Shown piece after piece: positions 1 to 10,500 of a stretch of DNA of 64,000 bases. Under the pieces are notes generated by a model, which was not told the DNA's origin, did no database searches, and was given only the letters and a program-made list of their open reading frames with translations. Positions within the stretch are counted from its first letter, which is position 1. Every line of letters begins with the position of its first letter. This DNA comes from Acinetobacter lwoffii. GTDB taxonomy: Bacteria; Pseudomonadota; Gammaproteobacteria; Pseudomonadales; Moraxellaceae. The stretch is taken from assembly GCF_024129735.1 (NCBI RefSeq), contig NZ_JAMXXK010000002.1:1-64000 (forward strand), given 5' to 3'. The translations under genes and the position numbers were made by a program.

Positions 1-390
1 GTTGGACATTTGATTTCTAGAGTTATTCGCATTTCTCTATTTTATCAAAATTCAACCTGCTTTGTTTCAGCATACTTTTTGAAACACCACCCAAACGTTT
101 ACTGATCCACTCAGAGCGTAAGGTATTCATGCTGTTGTATTACGCCCCAATATGACAAGCAAAGCTAAATAGATTGATTATTATACAAATAAAACAGGAT
201 GGTCTTAAAGCCTTTAGTCTTACTTCACTTATGTTTTTAATGAATTTTTATCATCTATTATTTTCAGATACTTAAGTTAGTTCATTTGAAACTTTAATGC
301 AGGGTTTCATAACCACAATTCCCTATAAAGTCTTACAAAAGCAAGGGAATTTAAGCAGCTAAAAAATATAAAAACTTGCTTTCTGCACTA

Positions 391-419
391 TTTACACCTG
401 CAACAAATAGGTGCATAAT
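391..419 (+). promoter_or_regulatory. Predicted sigma-70 promoter of small RNA candidate A
   Basis: TTTACA at 391-396, a 17-base spacer and CATAAT at 414-419. The -10 box lies inside a short palindrome (GGTGCAT-A-ATGCACC, 410-424), which could be an operator overlapping the promoter. Prediction by eye only. Confidence 0.35.
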
Positions 420-425
420 GCACCG

Positions 426-524
426 CATTAGGGCGAGTTAAATTATTCCTCAGCAGATATTTTAGTTTACCCGCAAATTTTGGCGAAAAAAGCCCGATTT
501 TCTATGAAAATCGGGCTTTTTTTT
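426..524 (+). ncRNA. Candidate small RNA A
   Basis: About 100 nt would run from a predicted start near 426 to a strong rho-independent terminator (stem AGCCCGATTTTC/GAAAATCGGGCT at 491-517, then eight T). No open reading frame with a ribosome-binding site lies between promoter and terminator. The long U tail is typical of Hfq-dependent small RNAs. I do not recognise its family. It could also be the tail of a longer transcript entering from outside the window. Confidence 0.35.
490..524. terminator. Intrinsic terminator (T-run on both strands)
   Basis: A 12-bp stem with a short loop is flanked by A6 on the left and T8 on the right, so it could stop transcription in both directions; the plus-strand T-run is longer. 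Confidence 0.75.
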
Positions 525-670
525 AGCTATTGAATTTTAGACCTCTATTTTTACTTTTCAATATGCACTATTTTGGTGCTTAAAATTATTCTAATATTTA
601 TTTTTCTCATCTTGTTTTGAGTTGAAGGTTTTTTCAGAAACGGAATGATCCGAAATAAAAAATGCTGGAC

Positions 671-702
671 AAAAAAAAGCCCAACCTTGGGGAAAGCTGG
701 GC
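671..702 (-). terminator. Intrinsic terminator of candidate RNA B
   Basis: On the minus strand a GCCCA/TGGGC stem with a 14-base loop is followed by T8. Confidence 0.6.
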
Positions 703-766
703 GATAAAACAAAAAATTGTGGAGAATCAGGCTAAATCACTATAAAAGTGTGAACTCTAACTTGAT
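671..766 (-). ncRNA. Candidate small RNA B
   Basis: On the minus strand TTTACA (801-796), a 17-base spacer and CATAAT (778-773) predict a start near 766. A terminator follows (GCCCA...TGGGC stem at 702-679, then eight T on the minus strand, 678-671). About 95 nt with no credible gene; the only in-frame ATG gives a ten-codon ORF without a well-placed ribosome-binding site. Its promoter hexamers and spacing are identical to those of candidate A, which it faces. Confidence 0.35.
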
Positions 767-1190
767 TTTCATATTATGTAAAATTCCCCTCAAAATGTAA
801 AGCCGATTGCTCCAGTCAAGATTATAAAACATGCCCATTTAGCTCAAAAAACAGACACCTATTCTAAGATCCAAGCTGATGATGCTTTAAAATCAAGCAA
901 TCCAATCAAAGACCTGATGCGCCAGACATTTTGCACTTCTTGACACATTTATGAATTAACTCACCTATTATTAATTGTTTTAATAGATAAATGTATTATA
1001 ATTAATCGTATTAATTGATTAAAATAACAACATAATTTCTCCTTAATCTTTAGTCCCGATTCTATATTTAAAGTCTAGATTTTTGTTATACAAGAGTTTT
1101 TATATAAAATAGCTTCGGAGCCTAATACTTGAATTTTACACAAAATTAATACAATGATTTAGCTTAAAAAAATAGCGATTTCGAATTGGA

Positions 1191-1218
1191 TTGACTTAAT
1201 AAATTGTTACAATACAAT
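1191..1218 (+). promoter_or_regulatory. Predicted porin promoter
   Basis: TTGACT at 1191-1196, a 16-base spacer and TACAAT at 1213-1218. The implied start near 1225 gives a leader of about 37 nt and supports translation from the ATG at 1262 rather than from an upstream in-frame ATG at 1226. Confidence 0.5.
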
Positions 1219-1261
1219 ACGTTTTATGTTGTACATCTTTTGTAACAAAATGGTAAATATC

Positions 1262-2164
1262 ATGAAAAAACTAGGTTTAGCCACTGCTGTATTATTAGCG
1301 ATGACCGGTGCTCAAGCATATCAATTCGAAGTTCAAGGTCAGTCAGAGTACATCGACAACACTGCAAATGACAAAGACTTCACTGGCGCTGTTCAAGGTA
1401 CTTACTACTTCAAAGATGTAGACGCTTCTAAAGGTCCTTTAGCTGAAGCTGCTTTCCTGAACCAAGCTTCTAATGTTGCTCTAGCGTATAGCTATGGCGA
1501 AAACGGTCAAGAAGAAGCTGGACGTTCACGTACTGTAAATCATACTTACGGCGTAAAAGGTGAAGCTTACGTTCCAACTTCAGTTGTGCCTGTTTATGCA
1601 AGCGCTTCTTATAGCCATACCATTGCTGATAGCAAAACTGCTAACGCAACTGACGATCAAGGCGACCGTTATGCATTAGAACTTGGTGCTTTAGTTGCTC
1701 CTAACTTCTTAGTTGCTGTTGGTTATACCAGCGTTGCTGACCAAGCTTCTTTAGATGCATTCAATATTGTGTCTAACGGCGTTGCTAAAGCTGCTCTTGA
1801 ATCTGCAACAATTGCTGATAAGACAGATGCGATCACTGCACGTACTAAATACGTTGGTGCAATCGACGGTACTAACATGTCAATTGGTTTTGAAAGCGGT
1901 TTAGTTTATGGTGAAGATACTGCCTACAACTTAGGTACAACTCTTTTCCTTAACCCACAGTTAAGCGTTGGTGCTTCTTATATGGAATCTAGCTTTGCTG
2001 GTTCTCCAGACAAAGCTTGGGGCGCGAACGTAAACTACTTCATTACTCCTGCTGTTGCAGTTGGCGCATCTTATGTAAATGCTAACTACGAAGCAAATCT
2101 TGCGCAAACTGCTCAAGTTCGTGATACTCAAACGATCGGCGTAAATGCCAAATTCCGTTTCTAA
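1262..2164 (+). CDS. Outer membrane porin, Omp33-36 (34 kDa) type
   Basis: 300 residues, predicted outer-membrane beta-barrel. The N-terminus is a signal peptide ending in an Ala-X-Ala-type site (MKKLGLATAVLLAMTGAQA), the mature part alternates polar and hydrophobic residues with many Gly/Ala/Asn, and the chain ends in the Phe-Arg-Phe signature of barrel proteins. The opening of the mature chain (YQFEVQGQSEYID) and the PLAEAAFLNQAS segment match what I know of Acinetobacter Omp33-36, a water channel/porin linked to carbapenem susceptibility and host-cell effects in A. baumannii. An in-frame ATG 36 bases upstream would add 12 residues before the signal peptide and is rejected. Two paralogues with the same PLAEAAFL segment lie at 27.4-29.2 kb. 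Confidence 0.85.
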   Translation: MKKLGLATAVLLAMTGAQAYQFEVQGQSEYIDNTANDKDFTGAVQGTYYFKDVDASKGPLAEAAFLNQASNVALAYSYGENGQEEAGRSRTVNHTYGVKGEAYVPTSVVPVYASASYSHTIADSKTANATDDQGDRYALELGALVAPNFLVAVGYTSVADQASLDAFNIVSNGVAKAALESATIADKTDAITARTKYVGAIDGTNMSIGFESGLVYGEDTAYNLGTTLFLNPQLSVGASYMESSFAGSPDKAWGANVNYFITPAVAVGASYVNANYEANLAQTAQVRDTQTIGVNAKFRF

Positions 2165-2185
2165 TTTCTGATTAGATTCTGAATC

Positions 2186-2215
2186 AAAAAAGGACGCATA
2201 TTGCGTCCTTTTTTA
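2186..2215. terminator. Intrinsic terminator
   Basis: The stem AGGACGCA/TGCGTCCT is flanked by A6 and T6, between the convergent porin and transporter genes, so it probably serves both. Confidence 0.75.
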
Positions 2216-2232
2216 TTGTTTTATGACTCTGT

Positions 2233-4203
2233 TTACTCAGGCGTACGTACCAGACTTAAGAAGTGCAAATGACGTTCATATTGATCAATGATATCCTGCA
2301 ATAGATCTTCTTGCGTCCACTCCATCACATCATAACCCTGCCCACCTTCTCTTAAAAAGACTTCTGCCTGATAGGAATCTACTCCCGCATTCTCCAGTTC
2401 AGCCATAAAGCTTGGACTTAAAGTCTGAGTGGCATTGACCTGATAGATAAAATTAATTTCATCCTGATGATCAACACGGAGCTGTATACCGTCTTCTAGC
2501 GGGCTAATCGCTACATGTAATCGGCGCCGTTTCAATTCACTTTGAAAGCTGAGAAATGCCTTATTCACCGTATTGTGAATATACTGCTGCACCTCTTCCT
2601 GAGTATGCGGATAATGCATGATCAGGCCTAAGCGCTGTTGCCAGCTGCGTGGATTCTGGATCGCACGCGGGGTAATCCGTGCGGCTTGCAGTGCATGCAT
2701 TTTGGTGACATCCAGATGTAGGGCTTTGATTAATCCCCAACACATCAGCAGCATAATAAATGTAAATGGCAAAGCGCTCATAATCGTGGCCGATTGCAAG
2801 GCCTCTAAGCCACCGGCCAGCAAAAGGATGATGGCTAATAAAGCCATGAGTACGGTCCAGAACAGACGCTGCCAAGTCGGTGAATTATCACTTTTCGCTG
2901 TCAGATAATCAGTCACCAATGCCCCTGAATCGGCAGAAGTCACAAAGAACAGCATGACCAGTAAAGTTGCAATGATGCTGGTCACTGAGCTGAAAGGCAG
3001 ATTGTTCAGAAACTCAAATAGGGCCACTGATGAATCACGCTGAACTGCCTCTAATAAGCCAGTATTGGCTTCATGCATAATGCTGTACAGTGCGGCATTG
3101 CCCATAAAGCCCATCCAGATCAGGGTAAATCCAGTCGGAATCAGCAATACACCCACGATAAATTCACGAATACTGCGGCCTTCCGAGACCCGGGCAATAA
3201 ACATCCCGACAAATGGCGACCAGGAAATCCACCAGGCCCAGTACATGATGGTCCAGCCCCCAATCCAGCCACTTGGCTGATAGGCATACAGATTAAAGGT
3301 CATACTGAACAGATTTGAAACATACTGGCCGGCATTCTGAATAGTAGTCTGTAACAGATAAATACTCGGACCTGCCACAAAGACAAAAATCAGCAACAGC
3401 AGTGCAAGTACCAAATTTAGTTCAGATAAACGTTTAATTCCTTTGTCTAATCCAAAAAATACGGAAGTCGCCGCCATGACACTGACCACAATAATCAAAA
3501 TGACCTGAGTACTGGGTGCCTGTTCAATGCCAAACAAATAGTTCAAACCTGAATTGATTTGGGTCACCCCGAAACCAAGCGTAGTAGCGACACCAAATAC
3601 CGTACCAATGGTGGCAAAGGTATCGACGCCATCTCCAATCGGTCCATAGATCTTTTGACCAATCAGCGGATACAAGGCCGAACGGATTTTTAAAGGCAAT
3701 TGATGCCGATAAGCAAAATAAGCTAACGATAGGCCAACAAGCGTATAAATGGCCCAGGCATGTAAGCCCCAGTGGAAAAAGGTGACCCGCATAGATTGTT
3801 GTGCAGCCAGTACGGTTTCAGGTTCACCGGCAGGTGGCGTGACATAATGCATCACCGGTTCGGCCACACCAAAGAACATCAGGCCAATCCCCATCCCTGC
3901 GGTGAATAGCATCGCAAACCAAGAGGCGCTGCTATATTTCGGCTGGCTATGGTCGGGTCCCAGTTTGATTTTGCCCATATCCGACAGGGCAATATAAACC
4001 AGAAGGATGAGAAATATCGCCACCGACAATACATAGAACCAGCTAAAGGACGTAGTAATCCACTGGTTCAGTTGCTGGGTGAAAACTGAAAAAGCATCGG
4101 GTGCAAATACGACCAACGCTAAAAATATCGCAATAATGGCGACAGTACTAATAAAAACATTTGGATTGATATTGGCAAAACAGGATGGTTTTGTGGAAGG
4201 CAT
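2233..4203 (-). CDS. betT: BCCT-family choline/glycine betaine transporter, BetT-like
   Basis: 655 residues, twelve predicted membrane helices, inner membrane. BCCT transporters import choline, betaine or carnitine for osmoprotection. The BCCT signature GMGIGLMFFGVAEPVMHY lies at about residues 103-120 and the aromatic segment WAWWISWSPFVG at about 320. After the last helix (about residue 500) there is a soluble tail of about 150 residues, as in E. coli BetT and Acinetobacter BetT2, where it senses osmolarity. The start at 4203 was chosen because GGAGG lies just upstream; an in-frame ATG 33 bases earlier lacks this. No bet oxidation genes are adjacent, so substrate choice between choline and betaine is inferred. 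Confidence 0.75.
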   Translation of the reverse strand: MPSTKPSCFANINPNVFISTVAIIAIFLALVVFAPDAFSVFTQQLNQWITTSFSWFYVLSVAIFLILLVYIALSDMGKIKLGPDHSQPKYSSASWFAMLFTAGMGIGLMFFGVAEPVMHYVTPPAGEPETVLAAQQSMRVTFFHWGLHAWAIYTLVGLSLAYFAYRHQLPLKIRSALYPLIGQKIYGPIGDGVDTFATIGTVFGVATTLGFGVTQINSGLNYLFGIEQAPSTQVILIIVVSVMAATSVFFGLDKGIKRLSELNLVLALLLLIFVFVAGPSIYLLQTTIQNAGQYVSNLFSMTFNLYAYQPSGWIGGWTIMYWAWWISWSPFVGMFIARVSEGRSIREFIVGVLLIPTGFTLIWMGFMGNAALYSIMHEANTGLLEAVQRDSSVALFEFLNNLPFSSVTSIIATLLVMLFFVTSADSGALVTDYLTAKSDNSPTWQRLFWTVLMALLAIILLLAGGLEALQSATIMSALPFTFIMLLMCWGLIKALHLDVTKMHALQAARITPRAIQNPRSWQQRLGLIMHYPHTQEEVQQYIHNTVNKAFLSFQSELKRRRLHVAISPLEDGIQLRVDHQDEINFIYQVNATQTLSPSFMAELENAGVDSYQAEVFLREGGQGYDVMEWTQEDLLQDIIDQYERHLHFLSLVRTPE

Positions 4204-4375
4204 ACATCCTCCATTTTTTAAAAATTGGATCGACAAACAGCGTCAAATAATTATTGGTAAGGTCAAAATGATCAGACAGATTCAGTCTATGGGAGCTAGA
4301 TCTCCTGCTATTTTAGGATGTGACACAAAATAAAGCCGTTAAGTTACTGTAACAAATACAATAAAAGGATGAGTC

Positions 4376-5092
4376 TTATTGCCCAGGCGGGTTTTCTCTA
4401 TTTTTCACGTTCTTTTTATGCGGTAGACGTGCGATATATTGCAAGGCAATTAAGCGGGATACAATCAGCGCCAGATACATCACCCCGACAAACATCTGGA
4501 TAATGGCTAGCATCCGTGCGACCGGACTGACCGGCATGATATCAGACAGTCCTGTTGCAGATTGCACACTGAAACTAAGAAAAATCAGATCCAGCCAGGG
4601 TTGATAGGCTTGCAGATCGGGGTCTGAAAAGCTGTACGGCACCAGCAGCTGACAGATACTGTAGAGGAAGGCAAAGCCCCAGGCCAGCAAGGTAAATACT
4701 GCGCCAGCGGCAAAGAGTTCATCCTTGGTCAGATAACGGTCATGAAACATATAACGCAGTAGGCCATAGGCTGCACTAAAATAAGCACCAGCTTCAAACA
4801 GGTGGGCGGTGACATGGATCCAGGTATAACGCAGTCCCAGCACAATCAGGGAGGAAAAGAGAATTGCACCGGCGACAAAGCTGAGTCCTAAAATGGTAAA
4901 CATCGGAGTCTGGCGAATGACTCTGGCAATCACCAGCAAAACCAGAACACCCAGTACCCAGGTTCCCGCCCGATAAGACATGCTTCCATAACTCAATACC
5001 GACAAGATCAGGATCAGCAATTGCAGGCACAACAGCCATGCCGAAGGCAAATGGGTAAAGCTGTTCCAGAACTGCTGCAGAGATTGCTTCAT
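4376..5092 (-). CDS. Ion-channel-like membrane protein (Ion_trans_2 type)
   Basis: 238 residues from the ATG at 5092, preceded by AAGGG. Several N-terminal hydrophobic helices are followed by a C-terminal helix - re-entrant loop - helix unit like the pore domain of two-TM potassium channels (about residues 128-220). Where potassium channels have TVGYGD, this protein has ATGLSDI (about residues 179-185), so the Gly-Tyr-Gly filter is absent while Thr-Gly and Asp remain. It may conduct another ion or be a non-selective relative. No ligand-binding domain follows. A longer in-frame start at 5143 has no ribosome-binding site. Confidence 0.5.
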   Translation of the reverse strand: MKQSLQQFWNSFTHLPSAWLLCLQLLILILSVLSYGSMSYRAGTWVLGVLVLLVIARVIRQTPMFTILGLSFVAGAILFSSLIVLGLRYTWIHVTAHLFEAGAYFSAAYGLLRYMFHDRYLTKDELFAAGAVFTLLAWGFAFLYSICQLLVPYSFSDPDLQAYQPWLDLIFLSFSVQSATGLSDIMPVSPVARMLAIIQMFVGVMYLALIVSRLIALQYIARLPHKKNVKNRENPPGQ

Positions 5093-5295
5093 AATGCCCT
5101 TCTTGTTGCTATTCTTGTTACTATCTTCATGTAGGGAATACATTGTTATTGTTAACAGCTTTTAACATAGCATGCTCAAAGCCACTTGCAGATATACGAT
5201 TTGTATGAAAATTACTGAAATAACACTGCACAAATCCAGCCAGCTCAATGCAATACGGCATTTATCCTAAAGAAAAAACTTGATGATATCTCCAT

Positions 5296-5323
5296 AAAAA
5301 AAGCCCCTGACGGGGCTTTTTTA
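5296..5323. terminator. Intrinsic terminator after actP
   Basis: AAGCCCC-TGAC-GGGGCTT stem between A-rich and T-rich flanks, 15 bases past the actP stop codon. Confidence 0.75.
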
Positions 5324-5337
5324 GCGTAGCGCAGATC

Positions 5338-7044
5338 TTAGTGATCCGATGCGCCTGAGATACCAATACCGGTTTGTGAGCGTACAAACTGCGCATCAAA
5401 GGCTTTGCGTTCTGCCTGAGCCTGTGCCGAATTATCCGTCACAGAGAACAACCAGCAGCACAAGAATGATAATGGCATCGCGAAGATTGCAGGACCATTG
5501 AACGGGTTCACTGGCGTATCAGAAATACCCAAAGTATCGACCCATACTGCTTTAGACAGCACAATCAAGGTTACTGCGGTTACCAGACCTGCAACACCAC
5601 CAATCACTGCACCACGTGTCGTCAAGCCTTTCCAGAACATAGACAATACCAGTACCGGGAAGTTGGCACATGCCGCAACAGAGAATGCCAGACCGACCAT
5701 GAAGGCTACGTTTTGTTTCTCGAACAGAATCCCGAGAATCATCGCGAAGATCGCAAGACCTAAAGTCGCAATCTTAGACATACGTAGTTCCGATTCAGGC
5801 GTGGTTTGGCCTTTCTTCAACACGTTGGCATACAAGTCATGCGAAATTGCTGAAGCACCTGACAGGGTCAAACCTGCAACCACTGCAAGAATCGTGGCAA
5901 ATGCAACTGCAGAAATAAAGCCCATGAACAGGTCACCACCGACTGCATCAGACAGGTGAACCGCCGCCATGTTATTACCACCCACCAGCTCCAGCTTGCC
6001 AGTCACTGCCATTTTCGCAACATCAAGGAATTGCGGGTTGTTCGATACATAGAGAATCGCACCAAAACCAATGATGAAGGTTAATAGGTAGAAATAACCA
6101 ATAAAACCTGTAGCAACTACGACTGATTTACGCGCTTCTTTGGCATCTTTTACCGTGAAGAAACGCATCAGGATATGTGGCAGACCTGCGGTACCAAACA
6201 TCAATGCCAGACCTAAAGAAATCGCATCAATCGGATTAGATGCCAGACTACCCGGACCCATGATTTTGGTCGCATCTGTCAGGCTCAAGTCATGTACTTT
6301 TGAGTAGACTCCAATCGCCTGTTCAAACATGTTGGTAAAGCTGAAGCCCACACCTTTCATAACCATGAATGCCATAAAGGTTGCACCAGACAGCAACATC
6401 ACCGCCTTGATGATCTGTACCCAAGTGGTTGCCAACATACCGCCGAACATCACGTAGGCCATCATCAACAAGCCAACGATCACGACTGCAATGTTATAGT
6501 TCAGACCGAATAGAAGTTTGATCAGCTGACCTGCACCCACCATCTGTGCAATCAGATAGAACGCGACCACAACTAGTGAACTTAAAGCAGCCAAGGTACG
6601 TACCGGTTTTTCCTGCAAGCGGAAAGACACTACGTCTGACAGGTTGTATTTACCCAGGTTACGCAGACGTTCTGCCACCAGGAACAATACAATCGGCCAG
6701 CCCACCATGAAACCCAGTGAATACAGCAAGCCATCAAAACCGGACAGGAATACCATCGCGGAAATACCCAGGAACGATGCAGCTGACATATAGTCACCGG
6801 CAATCGCCAGGCCATTCTGGAAACCGGAAATACCGCCACCGGCAGTATAGAAGTCTTTGGTATTGGTGGTTTGTTTTGCTGCCCATTTGGTAATAAACAG
6901 CGTAGCACCTACGAAAATCACAAACATGATAATCGCGTGCCAGTTGGTCGCCTGCTGTTCTGCTGCACCCAGATCAGGACCAGCGAATGCAACGCCTGAA
7001 GCCACTATCGTGGTCGCTAGGGCAATAAGAGAATTCCATTTCAT
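5338..7044 (-). CDS. actP: Cation/acetate symporter ActP
   Basis: 568 residues, sodium:solute symporter (SSS/SLC5) family, inner membrane. ActP takes up acetate and other short monocarboxylates at low concentration. A cleavable-looking N-terminal segment ending [10 protein letters not shown] precedes the core, as in E. coli ActP (549 aa). Conserved blocks seen include [32 protein letters not shown] and the [15 protein letters not shown] stretch. The start at 7044 follows the yjcH stop after one base (TAAGATG) with AAGGA upstream; an in-frame ATG 42 bases further up overlaps yjcH and is less likely. Operon yjcH-actP; the divergent neighbour is the acetate-type sensor kinase CrbS. Confidence 0.92.
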   Translation of the reverse strand: MKWNSLIALATTIVASGVAFAGPDLGAAEQQATNWHAIIMFVIFVGATLFITKWAAKQTTNTKDFYTAGGGISGFQNGLAIAGDYMSAASFLGISAMVFLSGFDGLLYSLGFMVGWPIVLFLVAERLRNLGKYNLSDVVSFRLQEKPVRTLAALSSLVVVAFYLIAQMVGAGQLIKLLFGLNYNIAVVIVGLLMMAYVMFGGMLATTWVQIIKAVMLLSGATFMAFMVMKGVGFSFTNMFEQAIGVYSKVHDLSLTDATKIMGPGSLASNPIDAISLGLALMFGTAGLPHILMRFFTVKDAKEARKSVVVATGFIGYFYLLTFIIGFGAILYVSNNPQFLDVAKMAVTGKLELVGGNNMAAVHLSDAVGGDLFMGFISAVAFATILAVVAGLTLSGASAISHDLYANVLKKGQTTPESELRMSKIATLGLAIFAMILGILFEKQNVAFMVGLAFSVAACANFPVLVLSMFWKGLTTRGAVIGGVAGLVTAVTLIVLSKAVWVDTLGISDTPVNPFNGPAIFAMPLSFLCCWLFSVTDNSAQAQAERKAFDAQFVRSQTGIGISGASDH

Positions 7045-7045
7045 C

Positions 7046-7378
7046 TTAGTGGTGTCCTTTTTCATGCGCAATCGCTTCGACTTCACGGATTGCTTCTTCA
7101 GTCAATTGATCAAGTTTGTTATTGGCAATGTAGGAATACACACCACACAAGATAAACGACAGGACAATGATACCTAGACCAAGTGGAATACCCCACGTGG
7201 TCACACCACCTGAAATTGAAGACAATAGAAATTCTTTGTTGTAACCAACCAGCAACATGAAACCCACATAGACAAATAGCATAATGCCGGTCAACGTCCA
7301 GCTGAGCATACTTTTCTTGCGGACCATTTCCTTGAATTTTGGATTTTGTAGAATACGATCTACTTGTACCTCATCCAT
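7046..7378 (-). CDS. yjcH: DUF485 membrane protein, ActP partner (YjcH)
   Basis: 110 residues (E. coli YjcH 104). Two membrane helices (about 25-47 and 60-83) with the DUF485 pattern: a charged N-terminus with repeated Lys, then [18 protein letters not shown]. It almost always precedes actP; a role in assembly or function of the permease is likely but unproven. It is the first gene of the actP transcript, 182 bases from the divergent crbS start. Confidence 0.85.
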   Translation of the reverse strand: MDEVQVDRILQNPKFKEMVRKKSMLSWTLTGIMLFVYVGFMLLVGYNKEFLLSSISGGVTTWGIPLGLGIIVLSFILCGVYSYIANNKLDQLTEEAIREVEAIAHEKGHH

Positions 7379-7560
7379 AATTACTACTCCTGTAGCCCAA
7401 CCTTGGGCCTACTATTTTTAATTCGAATTATCACTATCACAAGTTAACAAGATTCGTATGTGCTTGTAATTTAGACTTTGGTCGTTAAAAAATGATCAAT
7501 TTAAACTGCAGCGTTCATGATGCGCTATCATAGCGGCATGCTCAGCACACATCAGGCTAT

Positions 7561-10500
7561 ATGAACAGTTGGCTCATCATAGGGGTACTTGCCCTCTATA
7601 TCGCATTACTCTTTATCTGCGCTTTTTACGGAGAAAAACATGCCAGCCGGCTGAGTACCCGTGGGCGCATGTTATTGTTCAGTTTAACTTTAGGGGTGTA
7701 CTGTTCCTCTTGGACCTTTTATGGTGCCACGGGTGCTGCGGTACGTGAAGGGATTATTTTCCTGCCGATCTATCTGGGTCCGCTGCTCTTTGTTGCTGTC
7801 GGCTATGACATCTGGCGCCGTCTGGGACGGGTGAGACAACATCATGCCATTTCTTCGATCGCTGACTTTGTCGCAGCACGCTATGGTAAAAGTGGTCCCC
7901 TCGCCTCGCTGGTAACCATTCTGGCAGTGGTAGCGATTGTGCCTTATCTGGCCTTGCAGTTACGTGCGATTGCCTTAAGTGCCGCCGTCATTCTGGAACC
8001 TTCCGCAGGTGTAACCGGCACGACCAATGGCGTACTGTTTCTGACTGGGGTTCTGGCAATACTGGCGATGATGTTTGGTACCCGGCAGATTGCCAATACT
8101 GAACAGCATGGCGGCCTGATGCTGGCCGTGGCATTTGAGTCTTTTGTCAAACTCTTCGCCCTGCTGGCAGTTGCCTGTTTCTTTATGTTTGAAGCACCAG
8201 AAAATCTGGCACAGATCAGTAGCGATATCAGCACTACTTTTCATGATGTACAACTGTTTGGCGTGCCACAAAGTTTCTGGATTCAGACCCTGCTCGCGGC
8301 ACTGGCCATTATCTGCCTGCCGCGTCAGTTCCATGTAGCTGTGGTTGAGCTACGTGATGAAAAACATATTCGTGGTGCGCGGCGTTGGTTTGCAGTTTAT
8401 TTGATTCTGACTACCTTGGCGATTATTCCAATTGCCAGCTGGGCGCTACATGCTGCACCGCAATATCTGGCCATTCCGGATGTGGCGGTCCTGTCCTTAC
8501 CACTTAGCTATAATCAGGACTGGTTGACCTTATTGGCATTTCTGGGTGGTTTCTCTGCCTCTACCGGGATGCTGCTGGTGTCTTCCGTGGCACTGTCAAT
8601 CATGCTCAGCAATGACCTGATCATGCCGGCGTTGTGGCGTTTAAAGCTGATTTCCCGGCATGACAAACGCTTGCCGCTGGTGCTGAAATTTACCCGCCGG
8701 GTCTGTATTCTGGGCGTGATGTTGATGGGCTTCCTGTTCTTCAATTTCTTTAATGATATTGACCAGTTGTCGGTTTTTGGTCTGTTGGCATTTAGTGCGG
8801 TGGCACAATTCGCCCCTGCCCTGATCGGTGGCCTGTACTGGCGTGGCGGTAGTAAACAGGGTGTCTATGCTGGACTCCTGACCGGTTTTGCCTTGTGGGC
8901 TTATACCCTGCTGTTTCCAACCATTTTGCGAAGCCTGCCAGAAGCCTATAGCAGCTTTAGCCAAAGCTTGCTGAATCAAGGGCCTTTTGGCTGGAACTGG
9001 TTAAGACCGGAAGCCCTGATCGGTTTTGAGTCTTTTGATCCACTGACGCATGGCGTAGTTTGGGCACTGGGCTTAAATACCCTGCTGTATATCTGGATTT
9101 CCCGTATTTTCCGTCCGAGTATTGCCGAACAGATTCAAGCCGAAAGTTTCTTCTATTATGAAACCAAGCCACTACCCTCGCAGAGTCCTTCTAACGAGGT
9201 CAGCTATTCGCATCAGGATGTCGCCCGTTTAAAAGTCGGTGATCTGATTACCCTAGCTAAACGCATTACCGGCGAAGGCCCAACCACACGCGCTTTCCAG
9301 CAGTTCTGCACCCAAAACAGTGTTGAGCTGAATGAAAACAGCAGTGCCAATGGCATGTGGTGGCGTTTCACCGAACAGTATCTGGCGGGGACTATCGGGG
9401 CAGCCTCGGCACGTACCCTGTTGACCACAGCTATGGTTAATAATGGTTTGGCATTGGGTCAGGTCGCCAATATTCTCGATCAGGCCTCGCAATGGCAACG
9501 CTTTAATCAGAACCTGATCATGACCATGATTGATCACATGACCCAAGGGGTCAGCGTAGTTGATGAAAATATGTGCCTGGTCGCATGGAACAATCAATAT
9601 CTGAAACTGTTCGATTATCCGACCGATATTGTCTATGTCGGTTGTCCAATCGCAGACCTGATCCGTTATAACGCTGAACGTGGTGAATGTGGCCCGGGCT
9701 CGGTTGAAGAACATGTACGGAAACGGATTCACTGGATGCAGGTCGGCAGTGCCCATGAATTTGAACGGATTCGTAAAGATGGCCGCGTCATTCAGATGCG
9801 CGGCAATCCGATCGAAGGCGGCGGGTTCGTTACCACTTTCGCCGATATTACTGCCTTCCGTGAAAATGAAGCCGTACTTGAAGCCCGGGTTCAGGACCGT
9901 ACCCAGCAGCTGGCCGATGCCCTGTCCGAGCAGCAACTGGCGCGGGAACAGGCGGATAAAGCCAATATGTCGAAAAGCCGCTTCATTGCCGCCGCCAGTC
10001 ATGACCTGTTGCAACCAATGCATGCTGCGCGTCTGTTCAGTACCGCACTCGAACAAAGCGTGCAGAATGATGAAGACCGCAAGACCTTACAACAACTGGA
10101 TCGTGCTTTGCATGGTGCAGAAAGCATGTTGTCTGCCCTGCTGGATATTGCCCGACTGGAAGGCGGCACCATTCAGCCGAAACGTCAGGCTTATCCGCTG
10201 CATGACCTGCTCAGCGATCTGGAACTCCAGTTCAAATCCATCGCTGCACAACGTGGTATCAAGTTCAGTGTGCATGATGCACAGTTCTGGATTGATACCG
10301 ATCCACAATGGATTCGCCGCATTATCCAGAACTTTGTCAGCAATGCGTTGCGTTATACTGCCAGAGGTAAAGTGGTGGTCGGTGTATTACGTTCGAGCAG
10401 CAGACCGAATCATATCCGTATTGGCGTTTGGGATACCGGACCCGGCATTGCCGAAGAACAGCGCATCAAGCTGTTTCAGGAATTTGAACGTTGCGGTCAC

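Larger units (their letters stand above)
1..1225. other. Gene-poor AT-rich region
   Basis: No convincing protein gene is seen here. The stretch holds two intrinsic terminators that face each other (plus strand at 490-524, minus strand at 671-702). Each is preceded by a promoter with the hexamers TTTACA-N17-CATAAT, so two short RNAs are proposed and listed separately. There is a loose inverted repeat at 317-351 (AATTCCCT/AGGGAATT). Bases 940-1190 are extremely AT-rich and lead into the porin promoter. Confidence 0.6.

Noticed and set aside
23-130. 35-codon minus-strand frame at the left edge
   Set aside because: Has an ATG and a basic peptide but no nearby Shine-Dalgarno; too short to judge.
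9253-10056. 267-codon open frame antisense to crbS
   Set aside because: Lies wholly opposite conserved kinase domains; composition is that of a shadow frame, no ribosome-binding site, no recognisable motif.
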